Source of the DNA: Caryophanales bacterium UBA4365
GTDB taxonomy: Bacteria; Bacillota_I; Bacilli_A; RFN20; CAG-826
Direction: 5' to 3'
DNA length: 16,155 nucleotides
Assembly (NCBI GenBank): GCA_002393905.1
Contig: DGSJ01000060.1
Coordinates: 1-16,155 of the forward strand
The notes beneath the pieces were generated by a model. It saw nothing but the letters and a program-made list of their open reading frames with translations, had not been told where the DNA came from and searched no databases. Both the position numbers and the translations under genes were made by a program. How positions within the stretch are numbered: the stretch's first letter is position 1; every line of letters begins with the position of its first letter. Below, piece after piece: positions 1 to 6,246 of this stretch.

Positions 1-2
1 AC

Positions 3-1535
3 GAAGTAAAGAAAAAAGAATTAGCCATTGAACGTGATAACCAAATTAAACAAATTCACGAACACATTGCTAATACACGTAAAGAACAAAAAGAAGCGAT
101 TGCTCAAATTAAATACGATAACAAACATGTTGACCGTAAATTAATGAGCAAAATGCAGATGATTTTCCAAGATCCTGTCGATTCTCTTGATCCACGTATG
201 ACTGTTGAAGACATTATTCAAGAAGGTCTTCGTATTCAAGGTGAACATAATAAATACGCTAACTCCAAGAAAGTCGCAGATGTTCTTGAACGTGTTGGAT
301 TAATTCCAGAATACGCCTCACGTTATCCACACGAATTCTCTGGTGGACAACGTCAACGTATTGGTATTGCTCGTGCTTTGATTATGAATCCACAATTCTT
401 AATCTGTGACGAACCAATCTCTGCTCTTGACGTCTCAATTCGTGCTCAAATCATTAACTTATTAAATGATTTAAAAGAAGAAATGGGCTTAACCATTATG
501 TTTATTGCCCACGACTTATCAGTCGTTAAATACTTCTGTGACCGTATTGGTGTCATGTACTTTGGTCAACTTGTTGAACTAGCGACATCGGATGAACTTT
601 TTAAACATCCATTACACCCATACACTAACGCACTTTTGTCTGCTATTCCAAAGCCAGATCCAATCTCTGAAAAGAAACGTCAAAGAATCGTTTATAAACC
701 TCAAGAAGTTCATGATTATAGCGTGGAGAAACCGGAACTCGTGGAAATTGTTCCAGGACACTGGGTCTTAGCGAATAAGCCAGAACTTGAGAAATATCGA
801 GAAAAGATTGTTGAATTAGATAAAGCTGAAAAGAAACATAAAAAAGCTGATGTTTCAGCTGAAAAAGTTCCTTCTAAGAAGGAGGAAGCTAAACTAGCAA
901 AAGAAAAAGAAGCTCAACGTAAAGCAATTGAAGATGCTTTAAAGGCTCAAGAAGAAGCTCGTAAAGCTCTAGAAGCGAAAGCTGCTCCAGTGGAAGAGAA
1001 AAAAGAAGAAGAGCCAAAGGTAGATAAAAAAGCCGAAAAAGCCCAGCAAAAAGCGGATAAAAAAGCTGAAAAAGAAGCCAAGAAAGCTGTTAAATTAGAA
1101 GCGAAGAAGGCTAAAAAAGAAGCTAAAGAAGCTGAAAAAGATAAGGCTAAAGCTGCTCCAAAAGAAGAAAAGAAATCCGAACCTGTTAAGCCAGACAAGA
1201 AAGCGAAAGCGGTGAAGGAAGAAAAGAAACCTGGGCCAAAGAAAGCTAAAAAGGCTGAACCAGTTGAAGATAAAAAACTTTCTAAGAAAGAAGAAAAGGC
1301 TCTTGCTGAAAAAACGAAGGCTGAAAAAGAGCAAGCTTCTTATGAAGCTTATCTAGCCGATAAAGCCGAATGGGAAAAGAAGGTTCAACAAGAAAGAGAA
1401 AAAGCGCGTAAAGAGCGCGAAGACGAACGTGCGAAAGGAAATGTTGATCTTCCAGATCTCTTCAAAGAAAACCAACCTCAAAAAGAAGATGAAGTTGAAG
1501 TTGATGAAGATCTCCCACTTCTTAGAAGAAGATAA
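3..1535 (+). CDS. oppF: Oligopeptide ABC transporter ATP-binding protein OppF, 3' part, with long charged tail
   Basis: This is the cytoplasmic ATPase that powers peptide import with OppB, OppC and OppD. The frame is open from base 3, so the true start and the Walker A motif lie outside the window; the ATG at 144 is internal. Visible in order are a charged coiled-coil-like stretch of about 47 codons (3-143), the Q-loop MIFQDP (about 159-176), the signature SGGQRQR (339-359), Walker B FLICDE (396-413), the switch histidine in IAHD (510-512), and the peptide-transporter C-terminal motif HPLHPY (about 606-623). OppF normally ends soon after this region. Here about 240 further residues follow (about 786-1532), almost all Lys, Glu and Ala with helical character and an acidic end. 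The stretch before the Q-loop is longer than usual; such insertions are known in Mollicute OppF proteins. A strong terminator follows at once. OppF rather than OppD is chosen from the overall motif wording. Confidence 0.87.
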   Translation, partial: EVKKKELAIERDNQIKQIHEHIANTRKEQKEAIAQIKYDNKHVDRKLMSKMQMIFQDPVDSLDPRMTVEDIIQEGLRIQGEHNKYANSKKVADVLERVGLIPEYASRYPHEFSGGQRQRIGIARALIMNPQFLICDEPISALDVSIRAQIINLLNDLKEEMGLTIMFIAHDLSVVKYFCDRIGVMYFGQLVELATSDELFKHPLHPYTNALLSAIPKPDPISEKKRQRIVYKPQEVHDYSVEKPELVEIVPGHWVLANKPELEKYREKIVELDKAEKKHKKADVSAEKVPSKKEEAKLAKEKEAQRKAIEDALKAQEEARKALEAKAAPVEEKKEEEPKVDKKAEKAQQKADKKAEKEAKKAVKLEAKKAKKEAKEAEKDKAKAAPKEEKKSEPVKPDKKAKAVKEEKKPGPKKAKKAEPVEDKKLSKKEEKALAEKTKAEKEQASYEAYLADKAEWEKKVQQEREKARKEREDERAKGNVDLPDLFKENQPQKEDEVEVDEDLPLLRRR

Positions 1536-1546
1536 TATTATAATTT

Positions 1547-1583
1547 AAAACCCAGTCACATAATTATTAATTGACTGGGTTTT
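1547..1583. terminator. Bidirectional terminator between oppF and the membrane protein gene
   Basis: A perfect 12-bp stem (1547-1558 with 1572-1583) has A-rich and T-rich sides, so it works as an intrinsic terminator in both directions. It lies 11 bases past the oppF stop and 4 bases past the end of the convergent gene on the other strand. Confidence 0.9.
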
Positions 1584-1587
1584 CCAT

Positions 1588-2133
1588 TTAGAATGTATTA
1601 TCAATTCGATGTGCTGCTTTGTAAGCGGTGATGTCTGAGATCAAAGATGAGACAAAGCCAACAAGAAGCATAAGCGGCATATTAATAATGAATGAGAATA
1701 TTGCTGCTTCCCATCCTTTTTGATAAAGGATGAAACAGTTTAGAATTGTTAATAGTGGTGAAATAATAATAAAGAAGATAAAGGAAGATATTAGAGTCGC
1801 GAGTAAGCGATATTGCATATTTCCTGTATAAGTATCATTTTTTACACCAAATAATGCGGTGAACCAACGCCCGATGCGTGTAAGCGGAATAAAGTTTGAG
1901 ATGCACATTGCTAAGACAAAACTTACACCATAGTTAATAGCGAAGTCTCTAAAACTTAAAAGCTTAAAAGCAATATGGAGTGTTCCATCACTAAATGATG
2001 AACATGCAGAGATGGATGAGAATAAACATAAAAAGAAACAGACTGGGATATTACAGACAATAGAATAAACCAGTAGGGCGGTCTTCGCCTTACGGTAAGC
2101 TTGTCTTTCTTCTTGAGTCATTTTCTTCTTCAT
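1588..2133 (-). CDS. Small multi-pass membrane protein of unknown function
   Basis: I do not recognise the family. From the ATG at 2133 the protein is 181 residues. A short basic N-terminus (KKKMTQEERQAYRKAK) leads into about four hydrophobic segments at roughly residues 19-40, 64-83, 109-132 and 140-164. Between segments 2 and 3 is a basic loop with the text GRWFTALFG, probably cytoplasmic. The frame can be extended three codons to a TTG at 2142, but ATG is preferred because a strong promoter lies directly upstream (2143-2170) and leaves almost no room for a leader. No Shine-Dalgarno site is visible, so the message may be leaderless. It shares strand with the flavoprotein gene upstream but has its own promoter. 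No function is assigned. Confidence 0.75.
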   Translation of the reverse strand: MKKKMTQEERQAYRKAKTALLVYSIVCNIPVCFFLCLFSSISACSSFSDGTLHIAFKLLSFRDFAINYGVSFVLAMCISNFIPLTRIGRWFTALFGVKNDTYTGNMQYRLLATLISSFIFFIIISPLLTILNCFILYQKGWEAAIFSFIINMPLMLLVGFVSSLISDITAYKAAHRIDNTF

Positions 2134-2142
2134 AAGCACCAA

Positions 2143-2170
2143 ATTATATAATAATTATTCTAATTATCAA
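2143..2170 (-). promoter_or_regulatory. Strong sigma-A-type promoter for the 1588-2133 gene
   Basis: On the minus strand TTGATA (2165-2170) is followed after 16 bases by a perfect TATAAT (2143-2148). Only 9 bases separate the -10 box from the ATG at 2133. A start site at the usual 6-8 bases past the -10 box would leave a leader of a few bases at most. Confidence 0.65.
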
Positions 2171-2192
2171 GTGTTAGATGAAGAAAATGAAA

Positions 2193-3305
2193 TTAACTCA
2201 TTAATTTTTGTCCACAAATGAATGCCCAAGTGAGGTTATAACCTCCACATGGACCATGCATATCAAGTAATTCCCCAAGGAAATATACGTTTGATTCTTT
2301 CTTGCTTTCAAAGTTTGGTTTCATATCCGAAATTTGCACGCCACCAATTGTAATTTGACTGTTTTCATAGTCATAAAAATCTTTGAAAGTGAACTTCAAA
2401 TTTTGGAGATCTTTAACGTAATTCATATCGCTAATTCTATCGGATAAATATTGCGCTAATTTTGGAGCGAAATATTCTTCCAAAAATTTTGATTTATCCA
2501 AGAATTGCTGGTGATTTCTCTGCAATTCCCCATTAAAATCTGGAAGAAGATTTAACACGATTTCGTATTTATTTTGTGGGTTTTTGATGTAGTTGGAAGC
2601 ATTGAAAATAACGATACCAGAGAGGCCATCTTTTTTGAATAAAACTTCTCCATCTTCATTAAATATTTCTTTGTTGTTTTCTAGTAGTGTGACATTAGCT
2701 TTTATACGTAATCCATCAATAAGTTTGGTGTTCTCTTTAGTCTTAATTGGTACCAATCCTGGTCTTAATGGAGTGATGGTGTAGCCATGTGACATTAAAA
2801 CTTCATAAATCTTTCCATCATTACCTAAACCCTTGGTTGATTTACCACCTGTAGCGACAATAAGCTTGTCTGCTTGGTAGGTTGCTTTATTAGTTTTAAT
2901 CTCAACTCCATTTGGTTTTACTTTGTAATCAATAAAATCTTCTTCGAGGTTAATTTTTACATTAAGTTTTTCTAACTCTTTCAACATTTGGTTACGAACT
3001 GTTTGGGCAGACTCGCTATATGGATAGACTAAATCTCCGATTGTTTTCGTCTTAAATCCGTATGATTCAACGTATTCGATGTAATCTTTATATGAAAATA
3101 ACCCCATCAATTCTGGCTGATTGTATTTCTTGATATCTAATTTAGCGTTACCAAGATTACATCTGCCATTTCCGGTAGCTAAAATCTTACGAAGCGGACG
3201 ATCACTATGTTCAATAATGATTACTTCGTCATTTGGATATTTTCTTTTAATATTAATTGCTGCAGCAACACCTGAAGCTCCAGCACCAATAATTACGCAT
3301 TTCAT
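2193..3305 (-). CDS. NAD(P)/FAD-dependent oxidoreductase, HI0933/YhiN (BaiN-like) family
   Basis: This is a 370-residue soluble flavoprotein. The Rossmann FAD site IGAGASG is at residues 6-12 and the acidic end of the second strand follows near residue 32 (IIIEHS). The family hallmark ILATGNGRCNLGN is at about 41-53. The C-terminal hallmark, GELLDMHGPCGGYNLTWAF, is at about 344-362, preceded by GGVQISDM. These match the HI0933-like family (Pfam PF03486), whose members are common in Firmicutes; the best known, BaiN, reduces bile acid intermediates, but most members have no proven substrate. The protein is slightly shorter than the usual 400 or so residues. The start codon fits the beginning of the FAD strand; no clear Shine-Dalgarno site precedes it. 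Family assignment is firm; a bile acid role should not be assumed. Confidence 0.88.
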   Translation of the reverse strand: MKCVIIGAGASGVAAAINIKRKYPNDEVIIIEHSDRPLRKILATGNGRCNLGNAKLDIKKYNQPELMGLFSYKDYIEYVESYGFKTKTIGDLVYPYSESAQTVRNQMLKELEKLNVKINLEEDFIDYKVKPNGVEIKTNKATYQADKLIVATGGKSTKGLGNDGKIYEVLMSHGYTITPLRPGLVPIKTKENTKLIDGLRIKANVTLLENNKEIFNEDGEVLFKKDGLSGIVIFNASNYIKNPQNKYEIVLNLLPDFNGELQRNHQQFLDKSKFLEEYFAPKLAQYLSDRISDMNYVKDLQNLKFTFKDFYDYENSQITIGGVQISDMKPNFESKKESNVYFLGELLDMHGPCGGYNLTWAFICGQKLMS

Positions 3306-3315
3306 ATAAATAACT

Positions 3316-3345
3316 TTATCATAATTTATCTCTTTGTAATATAAT
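3316..3345 (+). promoter_or_regulatory. Promoter of tRNA-Arg
   Basis: TTATCA (3316-3321), an 18-base spacer and a perfect TATAAT (3340-3345) end 12 bases before the mature tRNA. The fit to a sigma-A promoter is good at -10 and fair at -35. Confidence 0.55.
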
Positions 3346-3357
3346 TACATAACATAT

Positions 3358-3434
3358 GCCCCAATAGCGCAACTGGATAGAGTACTAGACTTCGAATCTA
3401 GGGGTTGTGGGTTCGATTCCTACTTGGGGCGCCA
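3358..3434 (+). tRNA. tRNA-Arg (anticodon TCG)
   Basis: A complete cloverleaf is visible. The acceptor stem GCCCCAA pairs with TTGGGGC (3424-3430). The anticodon stem CTAGA/TCTAG encloses the loop CTTCGAA with anticodon TCG, which reads CGA and other CGN codons. The T arm GTGGG-TTCGATT-CCTAC is standard. The D arm (starting GCGC) carries one G-A mismatch. The CCA end is encoded (3432-3434). A promoter precedes it and a terminator follows. It sits exactly where ordinary genes give way to an accessory block. Confidence 0.95.
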
Positions 3435-3446
3435 TAAAGAACATAT

Positions 3447-3484
3447 GCGAATAATACGCTGTATTGTTCGCTTTTTATTTTTTT
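3447..3484 (+). terminator. Terminator of the tRNA-Arg transcript
   Basis: A 10-bp stem with one G-T pair (3447-3456 with 3462-3471) and a 5-base loop is followed by a T-rich run interrupted by one A (3472-3484). Confidence 0.85.
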
Positions 3485-3901
3485 AGTGCTTTTTATAGGT
3501 TTTCAACTTTAAGCGTTTTAATTTTGGTTATTGAGACATCGATTAATACAGTTTGTAAAAGTTAGAGCAACTGACTAGGCGTGTGTTGTGCAAACAATTA
3601 GCCTCGAAATGGTGTGAAATATAAAATTGACAAAGAAAAACTTTCATTTCTGAGTGTTCATAACCTATGTAGTAGAGATTCTTAGTGGTTAATTATGATT
3701 CCAAAGTTGGTGTTGAACTCCGTAATTCTATTTCTATATTTGATGTTACTTTTAAATCATAGATTTGGTTTTAGTGGCATTCTCTAGAAAAACCCTATCG
3801 TTACCTATCAATTATATAAATACTAACAAAAACTAACAGAAAATAATGTTTCGAATTAAGATGCTTATCGGCCTCAAGAAATCGTTGCAACAATCAAATA
3901 G

Positions 3902-3933
3902 AAAAGATGCATCAAATTTTAGATGTGTCTTTT
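3902..3933. other. 12-bp hairpin in the gene-poor region
   Basis: The arms 3902-3913 and 3922-3933 pair over 12 positions, two of them G-T, around an 8-base A/T loop. The left arm begins with four A and the right arm ends with four T, so it resembles a short intrinsic terminator in either direction. No gene just upstream explains it. Confidence 0.45.
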
Positions 3934-4031
3934 GTTCAAAGATCTTTTTTATTAACTAATATTGATATGCATCGCAAAATTTATCTTACATCAGGGTTGA
4001 TATTAGCTTTTAGATTGAACCATAAATAATT

Positions 4032-4051
4032 ACAGTCCTTAATAGGACTGT
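4032..4051. other. 8-bp perfect hairpin upstream of the toxin-antitoxin genes
   Basis: ACAGTCCT (4032-4039) and AGGACTGT (4044-4051) form a perfect stem around TAAT. The following bases are T-rich but not a clean T-run, so it may be a weak terminator insulating the toxin-antitoxin promoter or a protein-binding palindrome. Confidence 0.4.
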
Positions 4052-4104
4052 CATTTATTTGATTTTCATAAGATCTAACGAATTTTTTTAAATAAAAATA
4101 GTAG

Positions 4105-4129
4105 AATTATGGTTTAATTATGGTATAAT
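4105..4129 (+). promoter_or_regulatory. Toxin-antitoxin promoter with candidate direct-repeat operator
   Basis: A perfect TATAAT lies at 4124-4129. Two copies of AATTATGGT (4105-4113 and 4116-4124) are spaced 11 bases apart, about one helix turn, and the second runs into the -10 box. Phd/YefM antitoxins usually repress their own operon, so these repeats are reasonable binding sites. No good -35 box is visible. Confidence 0.5.
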
Positions 4130-4161
4130 AAGAATACGAATAAGGAAAGAGGAATGGGAAG

Positions 4162-4437
4162 ATGATGCAAGAATTGCCAAAAATTTTACCTGTAAATGAG
4201 TTAAAAAATACAGCGAATATTTTGAAGGTTTGCGAAGAAAGTGAGCGTCCGATTGTTATTACTAGAAATGGTTATGGAAAAGCTGTAATTATGAGTGTTG
4301 AAGTTTATGAAAAATTATTTGAACAAATCGAATTGGCTACTTTAATAAATGAAAGCCTTAATGATTTTAAAAATGGTGGAAAAGCCGTTGATGGTAAACA
4401 ATTTCTGAATGAAATGATGCAAAAGTATGGAAAATAA
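4162..4437 (+). CDS. Antitoxin, Phd/YefM family
   Basis: This is a 91-residue protein expected to bind and neutralise the toxin encoded directly after it and to repress the operon promoter. The N-terminal half has the Phd/YefM DNA-binding fold pattern: VNELKNT at 11-17, then PIVITRNGYGKAVIMS at about 30-45, a strand-turn-strand typical of the family. The C-terminal part (LINESLNDFKNGGKAV) is the flexible toxin-binding region. The purine-rich site AGGAAAGAGG (4143-4152) fits a start at 4162; a second ATG follows directly at 4165. It overlaps the toxin gene by 11 bases, the normal arrangement for such pairs. Confidence 0.88.
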   Translation: MMQELPKILPVNELKNTANILKVCEESERPIVITRNGYGKAVIMSVEVYEKLFEQIELATLINESLNDFKNGGKAVDGKQFLNEMMQKYGK

Positions 4438-4726
4438 ATACTTCTATATAATTTTGAGAAAGGCTAGCCAGGATCTTGAAGAGATTTTTAAGTATATTTC
4501 TATCGATTTAACAAATCCTAGTGCCGCTAAGAAACTTATCTCAGAATTTTTAGAAGCGTTTGATCGTATTTGTTTATTTCCATTTAGTTGCCAACTGATT
4601 GATGAACCATTCATTAAAGAAAAAGATATACGAAAACTTGTAGTTGATAATTACGTTGCCTTCTATAAAGTCGTCGGATTTGAGATTCAGATTATTAGAA
4701 TTAAACACTCAACAAACAACTATTAA
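4427..4726 (+). CDS. Toxin, RelE/ParE superfamily
   Basis: This 99-residue protein has the RelE/ParE order: a first strand YFYIILRKASQDL, two helices (LEEIFKYISIDL; AAKKLISEFLEAFDRI), the turn LFPFSCQLI, then the core strands IRKLVVDNYVAFYKV and FEIQIIRIKHS. The 'NYVAFYKV' strand and the basic/aromatic C-terminus (IKHSTNNY) are typical; a C-terminal Tyr or Phe is common in catalytic or binding positions of the family. RelE-type members cut ribosome-bound mRNA and ParE-type members act on gyrase; I cannot separate the two from this sequence. The gene begins inside the end of the antitoxin gene, so translation is likely coupled. It appears full length. Confidence 0.87.
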   Translation: MENKYFYIILRKASQDLEEIFKYISIDLTNPSAAKKLISEFLEAFDRICLFPFSCQLIDEPFIKEKDIRKLVVDNYVAFYKVVGFEIQIIRIKHSTNNY

Positions 4727-4754
4727 AATAGGACTGAGCTAATATAGAAAACAG

Positions 4755-4780
4755 AAAGACCTATAGGTCTTTTTCTTTTA
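4755..4780 (+). terminator. Terminator of the toxin-antitoxin operon
   Basis: AAAGACC-TATA-GGTCTTT (4755-4772) is a perfect palindrome followed by more T (TTCTTTT). It lies 28 bases past the toxin stop and just outside the left IS end. Confidence 0.85.
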
Positions 4781-4788
4781 TAAAAATA

Positions 4789-4826
4789 GCACTCACATAG
4801 TGATAGCGTTTTAATTTTGTAGGTAA
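4789..4826 (+). repeat. Left imperfect terminal inverted repeat of the IS
   Basis: This end reads GCACT, CACATAGTGA, an A/T-rich middle, and TGTAGGTAA at its inner edge. It pairs as an inverted repeat, with gaps, to 6147-6188. Confidence 0.65.
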
Positions 4827-4850
4827 GTCCTACTTTGTTAATCGCCATTA

Positions 4851-6089
4851 TTATAACCCTCCATATTTAATTAGATTAAACATTTTCATTGTTTCAAATT
4901 TCATTTCCCTGGTATCTAAGACGTATTTCACGATATCCTCGTAAGGTTGTGGCATTGATACGTCAATAGATTCAGGGATTTTTCTATATTTATGAACTAA
5001 TATCACCTTTGCATTCATAGCTTTAGCTTCTCTAATGAGAGATAACTTCTCGATAGTAGATGGTGAGAATCTATTTGCGTATTTGCCAAATCTAGGCGCA
5101 TATATATGAGAATTTTGTCCTTCTTGAGAACATCCTAGATATTCTTGATCCAAGTACGATTTAAACGATTTAGGATTTTTAATAAGAATGTTTTTCAATT
5201 TCCTAGCATTATCATCATCTATCTTTGTTAACTCATTAATAAGATAGTTTTGAAAGTTATTATCATTTAACGAATAGTCGTCGACATAAACATCTGGTAA
5301 TGTATCTTTTAATGTTTTATAGACATGAAACTTATCTGGAACATATCTAGCTTTGCAGCAAGATATCGATTCATTGAAGTTCTGTATATATGTAGCGAAG
5401 TCTCCAGATATAAATATCTCTTCATCAGGAGATACTTTGTATCTATTAACTAATATGTCATTTAATTTGTCTTTTAAATCACGTAGTTTAGATGAACTAA
5501 TAACTGTTTTGTTAAGCAGTTTATATGCTTTTCCAATTAGTTCTTTTCCAGCGAATATCGTTAGTGTGTAATATTTCTTTTTGTTTATAGAACTAATCAT
5601 TCCGATGAACTTTTCATCGATTTGAACATGTATCTTTAAATCTTTTCTATCTATATCGATATCAAAGTAAGTTTCTAATAGTACTTCATTAATTGTTTTC
5701 CAAACAGTGTATTTAGATATAACAAATTCATTAGATAGATGTTCTCCAACCTCTTTATATGACATGATGGAAGCTAAATCTAATATCTTGAGGATTAATT
5801 CGTTTGTCATTCTTTTAGATTTGGGTATTTGGAGTTTATTATCTAAAAGATAACAATACTCTTCCATAAACGAATCATAATAATAACGACGTTTAAATCT
5901 TAATATTCCATAAGAAGAAAGAATCGTTCTTTCATCGAGGCGGATTAAAACAAATCGCTTATGATCGATTAGTGAATATATTTTTTTATCGTATCTTTCT
6001 AAAGCTAATTTAATGGCTTCTTTGTGAATTTGTTGAGATTTTAACAGAAAACTATCAAGTGTTTCGTTAGCAAGTGGTACAATGTTCAT
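4851..6089 (-). CDS. Transposase, ISLre2 / UPF0236 family
   Basis: This 412-residue DDE-type transposase moves the surrounding element. Probable catalytic acids are D158 (QIDEKF), D230 (ISGDFA) and E323 (SQEGQ). Family wording is visible at YVPDKFHVYKTL (about 249-260) and at GCSQEGQNSHIYAPRFGKY (319-337), equivalent to the 'GCSAEGHVSH' region of UPF0236 proteins. The N-terminal half has the family's strand pattern GILRFKRRYYYD (61-72) and a helix-turn-helix-like stretch (MSYKEVGEHLSN). A clear ribosome site AAAGGAGA precedes the ATG by 6 bases. The length is in the lower part of the family's range, and no frameshift or internal stop is present. Most of the fold assignment comes from motif recognition, not alignment. 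Confidence 0.82.
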   Translation of the reverse strand: MNIVPLANETLDSFLLKSQQIHKEAIKLALERYDKKIYSLIDHKRFVLIRLDERTILSSYGILRFKRRYYYDSFMEEYCYLLDNKLQIPKSKRMTNELILKILDLASIMSYKEVGEHLSNEFVISKYTVWKTINEVLLETYFDIDIDRKDLKIHVQIDEKFIGMISSINKKKYYTLTIFAGKELIGKAYKLLNKTVISSSKLRDLKDKLNDILVNRYKVSPDEEIFISGDFATYIQNFNESISCCKARYVPDKFHVYKTLKDTLPDVYVDDYSLNDNNFQNYLINELTKIDDDNARKLKNILIKNPKSFKSYLDQEYLGCSQEGQNSHIYAPRFGKYANRFSPSTIEKLSLIREAKAMNAKVILVHKYRKIPESIDVSMPQPYEDIVKYVLDTREMKFETMKMFNLIKYGGL

Positions 6090-6121
6090 GGAAAGTCTCC
6101 TTTGTGAGTGTGGTAACTAAC

Positions 6122-6150
6122 ATTGTAAGACTTTCTTTTATTTTTGTTAC
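6122..6150 (-). promoter_or_regulatory. Probable transposase promoter at the right IS end
   Basis: On the minus strand GTAACA (6145-6150), a 17-base spacer and TACAAT (6122-6127) precede the gene. The -35 box sits in the inner edge of the right inverted repeat, so bound transposase could repress it. Confidence 0.5.
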
Positions 6151-6188
6151 CTACATAAAACTAACGGTATCTCACATAGTGAAAGTGC
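6147..6188 (-). repeat. Right imperfect terminal inverted repeat of the IS
   Basis: On the minus strand this end reads GCACTT, TCACTATGTGA, then CCGTTAGTTTTA and TGTAGGTAA. It is 4 bases longer than the left end, mainly from a two-base insertion after GCACT and a small middle insertion. Its inner edge overlaps the transposase -35 box. Confidence 0.65.
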
Positions 6189-6219
6189 TTGACTCTCTCT
6201 CTCTCTCTATGCTAATAAT
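6189..6219 (+). promoter_or_regulatory. Candidate phase-variable promoter with (CT)8 spacer repeat
   Basis: TTGACT (6189-6194) is a good -35 box. It runs into a tract of eight CT units (6193-6208), then ATGC and AATAAT (6214-6219), a 5-of-6 match to the -10 box. The spacer is 19 bases, two more than the optimum of 17, so loss of one CT unit would give ideal spacing. The -35 box starts at the first base outside the right IS end. The gene starts 27 bases past the -10 box. Confidence 0.5.
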
Positions 6220-6246
6220 TAGTATTGATAAAGGATGGTAATTTTT

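Larger units (their letters stand above)
3485..4103. other. 620-bp stretch without a convincing gene, downstream of tRNA-Arg
   Basis: I find no open frame here with a start, ribosome site and coding character on either strand. The longest suggestive piece is a 28-codon open stretch at 3676-3762 (+), ending FDVTFKS and lacking a start; it may be the tail of a decayed gene. Two hairpins are present (3902-3933 and 4032-4051). The position after a tRNA and before a toxin-antitoxin pair and an insertion sequence suggests remains of inserted DNA, but no integrase is recognisable. Confidence 0.5.
4789..6188 (-). mobile_element. ISLre2/UPF0236-type insertion sequence, about 1.4 kb
   Basis: One transposase gene is bounded by two related ends of about 40 bp. 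Read inward, both ends begin GCACT, contain a version of the CAC-N3-GTG palindrome, and finish with TGTAGGTAA, with small gaps between. The size fits a single-gene element. I see no clear target duplication: the bases just outside (ATAAAAATA left, TTGACTCTC right) do not match. The exact ends could be off by a few bases. The transposase is intact, so the copy may be active. Confidence 0.75.

Noticed and set aside
947..1334. Two minus-strand open frames opposite the oppF tail
   Set aside because: They are Phe/Ser/Ala-rich shadows of the Lys/Glu/Ala codons and have no ribosome site or family features.
2134..2142. TTG start three codons earlier for the small membrane protein
   Set aside because: It would begin right at the -10 box edge, before any possible transcript start.
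3676..3762. 28-codon open stretch ending FDVTFKS
   Set aside because: There is no start codon context or ribosome site and no family match; at most it is the tail of a dead gene.
5353..5571. Plus-strand open frame inside the transposase gene
   Set aside because: It lies opposite conserved transposase motifs and shows no start signal.
6235..6246. Earlier in-frame ATG for the large lipoprotein
   Set aside because: It has no ribosome site, overlaps the one serving 6247, and would spoil the basic start of the signal peptide.
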